From Pseudomonas sp. MH9.2 (GTDB lineage: Bacteria; Pseudomonadota; Gammaproteobacteria; Pseudomonadales; Pseudomonadaceae): a DNA stretch of 64,000 bases. Shown here one piece after another: positions 27,401 to 35,551 of this stretch. A program made the position numbers and the translations under genes. The notes under the pieces are model-generated. The model was given only the letters and a program-made list of their open reading frames with translations, was not told where the DNA came from and searched no databases. Where the stretch lies: positions 5,484,501 through 5,548,500 of the forward strand of contig NZ_CP133784.1 of the NCBI RefSeq assembly GCF_034353875.1. Direction: 5' to 3'. Every line of letters begins with the position of its first letter. Within the stretch, counting starts at the first letter, position 1.

Positions 27401-28175
27401 TTTCCGCGACATTCAGGCGCAGCCGCGCAAGATCATTTCCAGCCCGACCTGGTCGGGACTCGAAGACGATCACGTCAGCTACAACGCCGGTTACACCAAC
27501 GTTCACGAAGGGATTCCATGGCGCACCATCACCGGTCGCCAGCAGTTCTATCAGGATCACCCGTGGATGCAGGCGTTCGGTGAGCAACTGATGAGTTATC
27601 GGCCGCCGGTCAACACCCGCACCATTGAAGGGGTGAAAGGCAAGCGCAGCAATGGCGAAACCGAAATCGTCCTGAACTGGATCACTCCGCACCAGAAATG
27701 GGGCATCCACAGCACTTACAGCGACAACCTGCTGATGCTCACCCTCAGCCGTGGTGGGCCGATTGTCTGGCTCTCCGAGATCGACGCGAAACGCGCCGGT
27801 ATCGAAGACAACGACTGGATCGAGTGCTTCAACATCAACGGTGCGCTGACCGCCCGGGCGGTGGTCAGTCAGCGGGTCAAGGAAGGCATGGTGATGATGT
27901 ACCACGCCCAGGAACGGATCGTGAACGTACCCGGTTCCGAAACCACCAAGACCCGTGGAGGTCATCACAACTCGGTCACCCGCGTTGTGCTCAAGCCAAC
28001 CCACATGATCGGTGGCTACGCCCAGCAAGCCTACGGTTTCAACTATTACGGCACGGTCGGTTGCAACCGCGATGAATTCGTCGTGGTGCGCAAGATGGCC
28101 AAAGTCGACTGGCTCGATGGTTCGACAGGCGATGACCTGCCGCGTCCCCTGCCGACCGAAATCGAGGAGAACTGA
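24402..28175 (+). CDS. narG: Respiratory nitrate reductase alpha subunit
   Basis: NarG is the catalytic subunit with Mo-bis-MGD and the FS0 [4Fe-4S] cluster; it reduces nitrate to nitrite in the cytoplasm. The 1257-residue protein has the FS0 ligands (STHGVNCTGSCSWKIYV, HEPRGCPRGASYSW: one His and three Cys), the Mo-ligand Asp region YNSNYIIAWGSNVPQTR and the C-terminal molybdopterin domain (GYAQQAYGFNYYGTVGCNRD). It starts at TTG 24402, eight bases after GAGAGG, matching the family start MSHLLD. narH follows after one base. Confidence 0.97.
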   Translation: MSHLLDQLRFFNRKQNEFSDGHGETRKESRDWENVYRSRWQYDKIVRSTHGVNCTGSCSWKIYVKNGLITWETQQTDYPRTRNDLPNHEPRGCPRGASYSWYIYSANRLKYPKIRKPLLKLWRDARQTMAPVEAWASIVEDKVKADSYKSKRGMGGFIRSNWEEVNEIIAASNVYTIKQYGPDRIVGFSPIPAMSMVSYAAGSRYLSLIGGACLSFYDWYCDLPPASPMVWGEQTDVPESADWYNSNYIIAWGSNVPQTRTPDAHFFTEVRYKGTKTVAITPDYSEVAKLTDLWLNPKQGTDAALAQAFNHVIFKEFHLDKPSAYFTDYAKRFTDLPVLVLLKQMVDKAPGAGYQPDRFLRASDLTDNLGQENNPEWKTIALDVSGELVSPQGSIGYRWGEKGKWNILPREGGEGREIDLKLSLIGDDVAEVAFPYFAGESHEHFQHVAGDAVQYRRVPVHNVVLADGSVAKVATVFDLSAANLAIDRGLGGANVAKDYDDASVPGTPAWQEQITGVSREKAIQIAREFADNADKTKGRSMIIVGAAMNHWYHMDMNYRGLINMLMLCGCVGQTGGGWAHYVGQEKLRPQCGWLPLAFGLDWNRPPRQMNGTSFFYAHSSQWRHEKMSMHDVLSPLADKSQFPEHALDYNIRAERAGWLPSAPQLNTNPLHICRDAAAAGMDPKDYVVKSLQDGSLRFSCEQPDSPVNFPRIMFIWRSNLLGSSGKGHEYMLKYLLGTKNGVMNEDIGKVGDCKPEEAEWVDEGAIGKLDLVTTLDFRMSSTCVYSDIVLPTATWYEKDDMNTSDMHPFIHPLSAAIDPAWESRSDWEIYKGIAKAFSSMSEGHLGVEKDLVTIPLMHDSVGELAQPFGGTDWKSAGVAPEPGKNAPNLHVVERDYPNIYKQFTSLGPLLEKNGNGGKGINWNTDDEVKFLGELNHHEGAAGISQGRPKIDTAIDAAEVILSLAPETNGQVAVKAWAALSEFTGIDHSHLALSKAHEAIRFRDIQAQPRKIISSPTWSGLEDDHVSYNAGYTNVHEGIPWRTITGRQQFYQDHPWMQAFGEQLMSYRPPVNTRTIEGVKGKRSNGETEIVLNWITPHQKWGIHSTYSDNLLMLTLSRGGPIVWLSEIDAKRAGIEDNDWIECFNINGALTARAVVSQRVKEGMVMMYHAQERIVNVPGSETTKTRGGHHNSVTRVVLKPTHMIGGYAQQAYGFNYYGTVGCNRDEFVVVRKMAKVDWLDGSTGDDLPRPLPTEIEEN

Positions 28176-28176
28176 G

Positions 28177-29715
28177 ATGAAGATTCGCTCACAAATCGGC
28201 ATGGTTCTGAACCTGGACAAATGCATCGGTTGCCACACGTGCTCAATCACCTGCAAAAACGTCTGGACCAGTCGCGAAGGCATGGAATACGCCTGGTTCA
28301 ACAACGTCGAATCGAAACCCGGGATCGGTTACCCGAAAGAATGGGAAAACCAGGACAAGTGGAAGGGCGGCTGGATCCGCAATGCCAACGGCACGATTAA
28401 CCCGCGCATTGGCGGTAAATTCCGCGTGTTGGCGAACATTTTTGCCAACCCGGATCTGCCGAGCCTTGATGATTACTACGAACCCTTCGAATTCGATTAC
28501 CAGCATCTGCACACCGCACCGCTGGGCGAGCACCAGCCAACGGCACGGCCGCGCTCGCTGATTTCTGGCAAGCGTATGGAAAAAATCGAGTGGGGCCCGA
28601 ACTGGGAGGAAATCCTCGGTACCGAATTCGCCAAACGGCGCAAAGACAAGAACTTCGACAAGATCCAGGCCGACATCTACGGCGAGTATGAAAATACATT
28701 CATGATGTATTTGCCGCGTCTGTGCGAGCACTGCCTCAACCCTACGTGCGCAGCGGCCTGCCCGAGCGGGGCGATCTACAAGCGCGAAGAAGACGGGATT
28801 GTCCTGATCGACCAGGAAAAATGCCGTGGCTGGCGGATGTGCATCAGCGGCTGCCCGTACAAGAAGATCTACTTCAACTGGAAAAGCGGTAAATCCGAGA
28901 AGTGCATCTTCTGCTACCCGCGTATCGAAGCCGGGATGCCGACGGTCTGTGCCGAAACTTGCGTCGGGCGGATTCGCTACCTCGGTGTGCTGCTGTATGA
29001 CGCCGACCGCATCAGCGAAGTGGCGAGCACGGCGAATGAGCAGGATCTGTACGAAAAACAACTGGAGATCTTCCTCGACCCGAACGACCCGGCAGTGATT
29101 CGCCAGGCCCTGGCCGACGGTGTGCCGCAGTCGGTGATCGATTCCGCACAACGTTCGCCGGTCTACAAAATGGCCGTGGACTGGAAGCTGGCGCTGCCGC
29201 TGCACCCGGAATACCGCACCTTGCCAATGGTCTGGTACGTACCGCCGCTGTCACCGATCCAGAACGCCGCCACTGCCGGCACCGTGGGCATGAACGGGGT
29301 GATCCCGGACGTTGACAGCCTGCGTATTCCACTGAAGTACCTGGCCAACCTGCTGACCGCAGGCGATGAAAAACCGGTCAAGCGTGCGCTTAAACGCTTG
29401 CTGGCAATGCGTGCCTACAAACGTTCCGAACAAGTCGATGGCGTTCAGGACCTGCAAGTGCTGGCGGATGTCGGCTTGAGCGTGGCCCAGGTCGAGGAGA
29501 TGTATCGCTACCTGGCGATTGCCAACTACGAAGACCGTTTCGTGGTGCCCAGTGCCCACCGTGAAGATGCCATGAGCGATGCCTTTGCCGAGCGCTCGGG
29601 CTGCGGCTTCAGTTTCGGCAGCGGCTGCAGTGGCAGTTCCGACACCAATATGTTTGGCGCGAAGAAAGCCAACCGCCGCGACATCCTGAAAACCGTTCAG
29701 TTGTGGGAGGAATGA
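28177..29715 (+). CDS. narH: Respiratory nitrate reductase beta subunit
   Basis: NarH carries three [4Fe-4S] and one [3Fe-4S] cluster that carry electrons from NarI to NarG. The 512-residue protein shows Cys groups CIGCHTCSITCKNVW (from residue 16), CEHCLNPTCAAACPSG, CRGWRMCISGCPYKK (Trp in place of a Cys marks the 3Fe cluster) and CIFCYPRIEAGMPTVC. ATG 28177 is used; an in-frame start inside narG is unlikely. The C-terminus has an unusual Gly/Ser/Cys-rich run (GCGFSFGSGCSGSSD). Confidence 0.97.
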   Translation: MKIRSQIGMVLNLDKCIGCHTCSITCKNVWTSREGMEYAWFNNVESKPGIGYPKEWENQDKWKGGWIRNANGTINPRIGGKFRVLANIFANPDLPSLDDYYEPFEFDYQHLHTAPLGEHQPTARPRSLISGKRMEKIEWGPNWEEILGTEFAKRRKDKNFDKIQADIYGEYENTFMMYLPRLCEHCLNPTCAAACPSGAIYKREEDGIVLIDQEKCRGWRMCISGCPYKKIYFNWKSGKSEKCIFCYPRIEAGMPTVCAETCVGRIRYLGVLLYDADRISEVASTANEQDLYEKQLEIFLDPNDPAVIRQALADGVPQSVIDSAQRSPVYKMAVDWKLALPLHPEYRTLPMVWYVPPLSPIQNAATAGTVGMNGVIPDVDSLRIPLKYLANLLTAGDEKPVKRALKRLLAMRAYKRSEQVDGVQDLQVLADVGLSVAQVEEMYRYLAIANYEDRFVVPSAHREDAMSDAFAERSGCGFSFGSGCSGSSDTNMFGAKKANRRDILKTVQLWEE

Positions 29716-29717
29716 GC

Positions 29718-30473
29718 ATGCGCATTCTCAAAGTGATTTCGCTTCTGCTCGATTATCCGACCGAGACATTGATCGCCGGCCGTGAAGAACTGGAACAGGC
29801 GATTATCCAGGCCCGGGAAATCAGCCCCAAGCAGCGCGGCGCGTTGTTCGAATTGCTTGAGCTGATCTGCGCCAATGACCTGATGGACGGGCAGGAGCAC
29901 TACGGTGCGCTGTTTGGTCGGGGTCGCTCGCTGTCGCTGCTGCTGTTCGAGCATGTGCACGGCGAATCCCGTGACCGGGGTCAAGCCATGGTCGACATGA
30001 TGGCGCAATACGAGGAGGCCGGTTTTGCCATCGGCGTCAAAGAGCTGCCGGACTACATCCCGCTGTATCTGGAGTTCCTCTCCACCCGCGAAGACATCGA
30101 GGCTCGCGAGGGCCTGGCCGATGTGTCGCATCTGTTGGCCTTGCTGGCGGCGCGTCTGGAAGAGCGTGAGAGTGCGTATGCCAGTTGCTTCCGGGCGCTG
30201 CTGCAGATCGCCGGAGCCGAGCCCCATCAGGCGGTGGCCGATCTGCGCGCACAGGTTGCAGCGGAACCCCGCGACGACTCCCTCGAAGCCCTCGACAAGA
30301 TATGGGAAGAAGAGGCTGTGGACTTTCTCCAGGCTGAACAGCAGGACCGTTGTGGCTCCCTGCCGAGTGCGCCGGGCAAGGCCCGTGAGGAAAGCGCAGT
30401 CCCGCTGCACTGGGTCGATTTTCAGCATGAAGGGTTGGCCGCCGTGCCAGCCGGGGAGGTAGGTAATGTCTAA
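29718..30473 (+). CDS. narJ: Nitrate reductase assembly chaperone NarJ
   Basis: NarJ is a cytoplasmic chaperone that binds the NarG N-terminus and holds apo-NarGH until cofactors are inserted. The 251-residue protein is all-helical (TorD/NarJ fold), with the family segments LLLDYPTETL, GQEHYGALFGRGRSLSLLLFEHVHGESRDRG given here in parts: YGALFGRGRSLS and HVHGESRDRG, then ELPDYIPLYLEFLS. ATG 29718 is seven bases after GGGAGG; ATG 29712 is too close to it. It overlaps narI by eight bases. Confidence 0.95.
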   Translation: MRILKVISLLLDYPTETLIAGREELEQAIIQAREISPKQRGALFELLELICANDLMDGQEHYGALFGRGRSLSLLLFEHVHGESRDRGQAMVDMMAQYEEAGFAIGVKELPDYIPLYLEFLSTREDIEAREGLADVSHLLALLAARLEERESAYASCFRALLQIAGAEPHQAVADLRAQVAAEPRDDSLEALDKIWEEEAVDFLQAEQQDRCGSLPSAPGKAREESAVPLHWVDFQHEGLAAVPAGEVGNV

Positions 30474-31146
30474 ATGGAATCTGTTGTTGTTCGGGGTGTA
30501 CCCCTATGTCGCCTTGGCGATCTGCCTGTTAGGCAGTTGGGCACGCTTCGATCTCTCGCAGTACACCTGGAAGGCTGGTTCCAGCCAGATGCTCAACAAG
30601 CGCGGGATGCGCGTGGCGAGCAACTTCTTCCATATTGGTGTGTTGTTTGTATTGGCTGGGCACTTTGTCGGCCTGCTGACGCCCGCGTCGGTTTATCACC
30701 ATGTGATCAGCACTGAGAACAAGCAGTTGCTGGCGATGGTCTCCGGCGGGGTTTTTGGCCTGTTGTGCCTGATTGGTCTGCTGATGCTGGTCAATCGACG
30801 GCTCACTGATCCACGGGTCCGCGCCACTTCCAGCCCTTCAGATATTTTAATTCTGCTGGTGTTGCTGGCGCAGTTGGTACTCGGTCTGCTGACGATCGTG
30901 GCGTCCACTTCGCACATGGACGGCTCGGTGATGGTGATGCTCGCCGAATGGGCGCAGAACACCGTGCTGTTGCGTCCGATGGAAGCGGCAGCGGCCATCG
31001 AACCGGTCGGTTTGACCTACAAACTGCACGTGTTTCTCGGCTTGACCCTGTTCGTGCTGTTCCCCTTCACCCGTCTTGTACACATGATCAGTGCACCGAT
31101 CTGGTACCTGGGACGGCGTTATCAAATCGTTCGGCAGAAAATCTGA
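30466..31146 (+). CDS. narI: Respiratory nitrate reductase gamma subunit (cytochrome b)
   Basis: NarI is the five-helix membrane diheme cytochrome b that oxidises quinol and anchors NarGH. The 226-residue protein has the hydrophobic segments and heme-ligand histidines of the family: FFHIGVLFVLAGHFVGLL near 50-65 and YKLHVFLGLTLFVLFPFTRLVH near 185-207, here each seen as His pairs facing the membrane. It overlaps narJ. ppiC follows after ten bases. Confidence 0.96.
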   Translation: MSKWNLLLFGVYPYVALAICLLGSWARFDLSQYTWKAGSSQMLNKRGMRVASNFFHIGVLFVLAGHFVGLLTPASVYHHVISTENKQLLAMVSGGVFGLLCLIGLLMLVNRRLTDPRVRATSSPSDILILLVLLAQLVLGLLTIVASTSHMDGSVMVMLAEWAQNTVLLRPMEAAAAIEPVGLTYKLHVFLGLTLFVLFPFTRLVHMISAPIWYLGRRYQIVRQKI

Positions 31147-31156
31147 GGAGGCAATC

Positions 31157-32143
31157 ATGTCAGGTGGATGTGGATGTGGCGGCGGTAACGGCGGCAGCGG
31201 TGGCTGCGGTTCTTCAAAGCAAGCGGAGTCCTCGGCGCCCGGCGTCGTCGATATCGCGTCAGGCGGGGCGGTGCAGTTTGAGCCCCTCCCGGTTGAATCA
31301 GGCGCAACTGAACCGGCGGCTGCCGACGGCGCCCCGGTGCAATTGATCGCCAGCAGCGAACAGGAATGGCCGATCATCAGCGTCAACGATGTATCGATCA
31401 CCCCAGAAATGATGGCTCTGGAGCTGCAATATCACCCGGCCGAAAGCCGCGAGGAGGCGGTCTATCTGGCCGCCAGGGCGCTGGTGATCCGCGAATTGTT
31501 GCAGCAGCGGATCGCCGAACTCGACCTGTCGTTGCAGATAGGTGCCGGTGAGAACGAAGAGGAAGCGGCCACCCGTTTGTTGCTCGAACGTGAGGTGCAG
31601 GTGCCTCAGTGTGATGAGGAAACCAGCCTTCGTTATTACGAAAACAATCGCGGACGCTTCCACAGCGCGCCGCTGTTAGCGGTGCGGCACATTCTGCTTG
31701 AATGTGCCCCGGACGATGCCGAGGCCCGCGGCCTGGCGCACGATCAGGCAGAAGTACTGCTACAGCGTCTGGAGGATTTCCCCGGCAGCTTCTCCGAGGT
31801 GGCGCAGAAGTATTCGGCCTGTCCGTCGAAGGCTCAAGGGGGCTCACTGGGGCAGATCAGCAAAGGGCAAACCGTGCCCGAGCTGGAACGCCAGCTGTTT
31901 ACCCTGGCGCCGGGACTGGCCAGTAGACCGCTGGAGAGTCGCTACGGCTGGCACGTGATCAGTGTCGATCAACGGATCGAAGGCATGCCGTTGCCCTATG
32001 AGGTGGTTTCGACAGCGATTCGCACGCAGCTGCAGCAAGGTGTCTGGCAGAAAGCCTTGGTGCAGTACCTGCAAACCCTGATCGGTGCCGCGGATATTCG
32101 CGGTATTCACCTGCAGGGCGCCGACTCACCGCTGGTGCAGTAA
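31157..32143 (+). CDS. PpiC-type peptidyl-prolyl isomerase, Cys/Gly-rich N-terminus
   Basis: The C-terminal half is a parvulin domain (LLAVRHILLECAPDD, FSEVAQKYSACPSKAQGGSL, LESRYGWHVISVDQ), with a SurA/NifM-like helical region before it. The first 20 residues are almost only Gly, Cys and Ser (MSGGCGCGGGNGGSGGCGSS), with four Cys that could bind metal. There is no signal peptide, so it acts in the cytoplasm. A ppiC gene in this place is conserved in Pseudomonas nar operons, and NifM-like isomerases help nitrogenase mature, so a role in NarGHI assembly is likely. ATG 31157 has GAGGAGG before it. Confidence 0.88.
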   Translation: MSGGCGCGGGNGGSGGCGSSKQAESSAPGVVDIASGGAVQFEPLPVESGATEPAAADGAPVQLIASSEQEWPIISVNDVSITPEMMALELQYHPAESREEAVYLAARALVIRELLQQRIAELDLSLQIGAGENEEEAATRLLLEREVQVPQCDEETSLRYYENNRGRFHSAPLLAVRHILLECAPDDAEARGLAHDQAEVLLQRLEDFPGSFSEVAQKYSACPSKAQGGSLGQISKGQTVPELERQLFTLAPGLASRPLESRYGWHVISVDQRIEGMPLPYEVVSTAIRTQLQQGVWQKALVQYLQTLIGAADIRGIHLQGADSPLVQ

Positions 32144-32167
32144 CCCTTTGGCAAACCGGGAGATGTA

Positions 32168-33160
32168 ATGAGCGCTGTCATGCAGGATGGTTTTGGGCGG
32201 CAGATCGATTATTTGCGGATGTCGGTGACAGATCGTTGTGATTTTCGCTGTGTGTATTGCATGGCGAAAAATATGACCTTCTTGCCGCGTCAGCAGGTCC
32301 TTACGCTCGAAGAGTTGCAGCGCCTGGCGACGCTGTTTGTCGGTCTGGGAGTGCGCAAAATCCGCCTGACCGGCGGCGAGCCGCTGATTCGCCCCGGTAT
32401 TGTCGGCCTGTGCCGCAACATCGCCGCTTTGCCCGGTCTGCGCGAATTGGTGATGACCAGCAACGGCTCGCAACTGGGCCGTTTGGCCCGGCCGTTGGCG
32501 GAGGCCGGGGTCAAGCGGATGAATATCAGCCTCGATAGCCTGGACGGGGAGAAATTTCGCGCCATCACCCGCAACGGCGATCTCGATCAGGTGCTCAGCG
32601 GCATCGAAGCGGCTCGCGGTGCGGGCTTTGAGCGGATCAAGCTCAATTGCGTGGTCATGAAAGGGCGCAACTTCGATGAAGTCTTGGGGTTGGTGCAGTA
32701 CGCCATCGAGCAACACATCGATATCAGTTTCATTGAAGAGATGCCCTTGGGCGACGTCGGACGTTCGCGGGGCGAGACATTCTGTTCCAGCGACGAGGTA
32801 CGTGCACTGATCGCGAGTCGTCATCGGTTACTCGACAGCACCGAAAACAGCGGCGGACCTGCACGTTATGTGCGCCTGGAGCGCTACCCCGATACCCGGA
32901 TCGGTTTCATTTCACCCAACAGCCACAACTTCTGTGGCAGCTGCAACCGGGTGCGGATGACGGTTGAAGGGCGGCTGTTGCTTTGCCTGGGTCAGGACGA
33001 TGCCCTTGATTTGCGCGGTTTGCTGCGCCGCTATCCGCTGGAGGACCAACCGGTGATCAACGCAGTGCGCCAAGCCTTGCTCGGCAAGCCGTTGCGTCAC
33101 GATTTCAACCCCGAAGGTGAGGTGCAGATTCTGCGCTTCATGAGCATGAGTGGCGGTTGA
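32168..33160 (+). CDS. moaA: GTP 3',8-cyclase MoaA
   Basis: MoaA is a radical SAM enzyme that starts molybdenum cofactor synthesis by converting GTP to the 3',8-cyclo product, together with MoaC. The 330-residue protein has the N-terminal cluster motif CDFRCVYC (Cx3Cx2C), the SAM motif TGGEPL, the C-terminal cluster motif [11 protein letters not shown] with a further Cys in LLLCLGQ, and the essential C-terminal Gly-Gly. It is the last gene of the nar operon before a strong terminator. Pseudomonads often have additional moaA copies. Confidence 0.96.
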   Translation: MSAVMQDGFGRQIDYLRMSVTDRCDFRCVYCMAKNMTFLPRQQVLTLEELQRLATLFVGLGVRKIRLTGGEPLIRPGIVGLCRNIAALPGLRELVMTSNGSQLGRLARPLAEAGVKRMNISLDSLDGEKFRAITRNGDLDQVLSGIEAARGAGFERIKLNCVVMKGRNFDEVLGLVQYAIEQHIDISFIEEMPLGDVGRSRGETFCSSDEVRALIASRHRLLDSTENSGGPARYVRLERYPDTRIGFISPNSHNFCGSCNRVRMTVEGRLLLCLGQDDALDLRGLLRRYPLEDQPVINAVRQALLGKPLRHDFNPEGEVQILRFMSMSGG

Positions 33161-33175
33161 TCTTTCGTGTTTTCT

Positions 33176-33200
33176 GGCCGCCGTGGGCGGCCTTTTTTTT
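33176..33200 (+). terminator. Rho-independent terminator after moaA
   Basis: GGCCGCC-GTG-GGCGGCC is followed by eight T. It ends the narK1K2GHJI-ppiC-moaA unit. Confidence 0.92.
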
Positions 33201-33211
33201 GCTGACGATTC

Positions 33212-33225
33212 TTGACGTCGATCAA
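33212..33225 (+). promoter_or_regulatory. ANR-type box upstream of nrdD
   Basis: TTGACGTCGATCAA matches nine of ten fixed positions. It predicts a start near 33260, inside the candidate NrdR boxes, which would suit activation by ANR and repression by NrdR. Confidence 0.72.
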
Positions 33226-33253
33226 TTGCAGATGAGTCCTTTGTCCGTAGTCT

Positions 33254-33300
33254 TAACTGCATGTTGTGTTTTTAACAGTTAAAACATCTATATGTAGTGT
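33254..33300. promoter_or_regulatory. Tandem NrdR boxes upstream of nrdD
   Basis: Two 16-base stretches ending TTGTGT (33254-33269) and TAGTGT (33285-33300) match the NrdR consensus ACACWATATATWGTGT at about 11 and 12 positions. They lie exactly 31 bp apart, three helical turns, as usual for NrdR pairs. The spacing is the strongest evidence. Confidence 0.55.
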
Positions 33301-33311
33301 TTGGAGGCCAA

Positions 33312-35330
33312 ATGCAGAGCACGCTGATCACAGTAGGGTGTAACCGCTTGCACAAACGCGATGGCAGTCAGGTCGCCTTTGATGCAGACAAAATCCGTCA
33401 GGCGATCATCGCCACCGGTCGCGCCAGCGATGATTTCGTCGATGCGGCCATGGCCGAGGAGTTGCTCGACGCTGTGCTGGTCCATCTGGAGGATTTACCG
33501 GAGTTGCATGTCGAGCAGATCCAGGATCGGGTCGAGCGGGTCTTGATGGATGCCGGTTTCTTTCAGGCCCTGCGTGCCTACATCGTCTATCGGGAGCAGC
33601 ATGGACGCCTGCGTCGTGACCGCAAGGCGATCGTCGAGGTGGCTGCTTCGATGAACGAGTACCTGTCTCGCGAAGACTGGCGGGTGCAGGCCAACGCCAA
33701 TCAGGGGTATTCGCTCGGTGGGCTGGTGCTTAATGTCTCCGGCAAGGTCACTGCCAATTACTGGCTGGATGAGGTGTACAGCGAGGCCATTGGTCAGGCC
33801 CACCGCGAGGCCGATCTGCATATCCATGACTTGGACATGCTCGCTGGATATTGCGCCGGTTGGTCGCTGCGCACGTTGCTGCATGAAGGCCTCAATGGTG
33901 TGCCGGGCCGTGTCGAAGCAGGGCCGCCCCAGCACCTGAGTAGCGCCTTGGGGCAGATGGTGAACTTCCTCGGCACCCTGCAAAACGAATGGGCCGGGGC
34001 TCAGGCGTTCAGCTCATTCGACACCTATATGGCGCCTTATGTGCGCAACGACGAATTGAGCTACAAGGACGTCCGCCAGGCGCTGCAAGAGTTCATCTAC
34101 AACCTCAATGTGCCCTCGCGCTGGGGGACCCAGACACCGTTCACCAACCTGACGTTCGACTGGGTATGCCCGGAGGATCTACGTGAACAGATTCCCGTTG
34201 TCGGCGGAGTGGAAATGCCTTATGCCTACGGCGATTTGCAGGCTGAGATGGACCTGCTCAACCGTGCCTATATCGAGGTGATGCAAGCCGGGGATGCCAA
34301 GGGGCGCGTGTTCACCTTCCCGATTCCGACCTACAACATTACCCATGATTTCCCCTGGGACAGTGAGAATGCTGATCGCCTGTTCGAGATGACGGCACGT
34401 TACGGGCTGCCGTACTTCCAGAACTTTCTCAACTCGGACTTGCTACCCAATCAGGTGCGCTCGATGTGTTGTCGCTTGCAGCTGGATGTTCGCGAGTTGC
34501 TCAAGCGCGGCGGCGGCTTGTTCGGCTCGGCGGAACAGACTGGCTCACTGGGCGTCGTTACCCTCAACTGCGCGCGTCTGGGCTATGTGTTCAAGGGCGA
34601 TATCAGCGGCCTGCTGCGCCGTCTGGACACCCTGATGGAACTGGCGATGGAAAGCCTGGAGGTCAAGCGCAAGGTGATCCAGCACCACATGGACGCAGGT
34701 TTGTACCCTTACACCAAGCGTTATCTGGGCACCTTGCGCAACCATTTTTCCACCATAGGCCTCAACGGCCTGCATGAAATGCTGCGCAACTTCACCGGAG
34801 ACGAGCAGGGCATGCACACCGAGCAGGGCCGGGAGTTTGCCCTGAAGCTGCTGGACCATGTACGTGCCACTTTGCTGCGTTTTCAGGAGGAAACCGGGCA
34901 CCTCTACAACCTCGAAGCGACCCCGGCCGAGGGCACCACTTACCGTTTCGCCAAGGAAGACCGCAAACGTTATCCGGATATTCTTCAGGCTGGTAGCGTT
35001 GAAGCGCCGTATTACACCAACTCTTCGCAACTGCCAGTGGGCTATACCGACGATCCTTTCGAGGCGCTGGAGCTTCAGGACGAACTGCAATGCAAATACA
35101 CCGGCGGCACGGTGCTGCATTTATACATGGCCGAACGGATTTCCTCGACCGAGGCCTGCAAACAGCTGGTGCGCAAGGCACTCGGACGTTTCCGCCTGCC
35201 TTACCTGACCGTGACCCCAACGTTTTCCATCTGTCCGGTACATGGCTACCTCGATGGTGAACATGAGTTCTGCCCCAAATGCGACGAGGCATTGCTGCTC
35301 AAGGAACAGCAAACCGGCACCGTTCATTGA
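33312..35330 (+). CDS. nrdD: Anaerobic ribonucleoside-triphosphate reductase, large part without glycyl-radical segment
   Basis: Class III NrdD reduces NTPs to dNTPs without O2. The 672-residue protein has an ATP-cone (KRDGSQVAFDADKIRQAI, about 15-100), the ten-stranded barrel with NVPSRWGTQTPFTNLTFD and the active-site Cys region SMCCRLQLD, and a C-terminal zinc motif CPVHGYLDGEHEFCPKC. It stops 15 residues after this motif and lacks the RVxGY glycyl-radical loop that normally follows. That loop is encoded by the next gene. ATG 33312 follows GGAGG; the upstream in-frame TTG is not used. nrdG follows. Confidence 0.93.
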   Translation: MQSTLITVGCNRLHKRDGSQVAFDADKIRQAIIATGRASDDFVDAAMAEELLDAVLVHLEDLPELHVEQIQDRVERVLMDAGFFQALRAYIVYREQHGRLRRDRKAIVEVAASMNEYLSREDWRVQANANQGYSLGGLVLNVSGKVTANYWLDEVYSEAIGQAHREADLHIHDLDMLAGYCAGWSLRTLLHEGLNGVPGRVEAGPPQHLSSALGQMVNFLGTLQNEWAGAQAFSSFDTYMAPYVRNDELSYKDVRQALQEFIYNLNVPSRWGTQTPFTNLTFDWVCPEDLREQIPVVGGVEMPYAYGDLQAEMDLLNRAYIEVMQAGDAKGRVFTFPIPTYNITHDFPWDSENADRLFEMTARYGLPYFQNFLNSDLLPNQVRSMCCRLQLDVRELLKRGGGLFGSAEQTGSLGVVTLNCARLGYVFKGDISGLLRRLDTLMELAMESLEVKRKVIQHHMDAGLYPYTKRYLGTLRNHFSTIGLNGLHEMLRNFTGDEQGMHTEQGREFALKLLDHVRATLLRFQEETGHLYNLEATPAEGTTYRFAKEDRKRYPDILQAGSVEAPYYTNSSQLPVGYTDDPFEALELQDELQCKYTGGTVLHLYMAERISSTEACKQLVRKALGRFRLPYLTVTPTFSICPVHGYLDGEHEFCPKCDEALLLKEQQTGTVH

Positions 35331-35361
35331 TTTCGATTCACTCACCGCAAGGAACTTCACC

Positions 35362-35529
35362 ATGAATGCATCGCAAACCCTGCCTCAGGCTCAACGTCAA
35401 CGCTGCGAAGTCTGGACCCGAGTGATGGGCTATCACCGTCCGGTATCGGCGTTCAATCCGGGCAAGCAGTCCGAGCATCGCGAACGGGTCCATTTCACTG
35501 AAAGTGCGGCGCTGGCCGGGCGCCAATGA
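35362..35529 (+). CDS. Split glycyl-radical C-terminal domain of class III ribonucleotide reductase
   Basis: This 55-residue protein contains CEVWTRVMGYHRPVSAFN followed by GKQSEHRERVHF. These correspond to the C-terminal glycyl-radical segment of NrdD enzymes, with the radical Gly in RVMGY. It has its own ATG and a ribosome site (AAGGAAC), lies 31 bases after nrdD in another frame, and overlaps the nrdG region by ATGA at 35526-35529. It is therefore a real small gene, not a sequencing slip. It must join NrdD as a separate chain to give an active enzyme, and NrdG would activate it. RefSeq-type names for such short proteins in pseudomonads also use nrdD. Confidence 0.85.
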   Translation: MNASQTLPQAQRQRCEVWTRVMGYHRPVSAFNPGKQSEHRERVHFTESAALAGRQ

Positions 35530-35551
35530 GTCGAACGCTTCGGGTCGGGGC

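Noticed and set aside
24411..28304. A 1297-codon open frame on the minus strand opposite narG
   Set aside because: It is a shadow of narG caused by strong third-position GC bias. It has no ribosome site and no recognisable domain.
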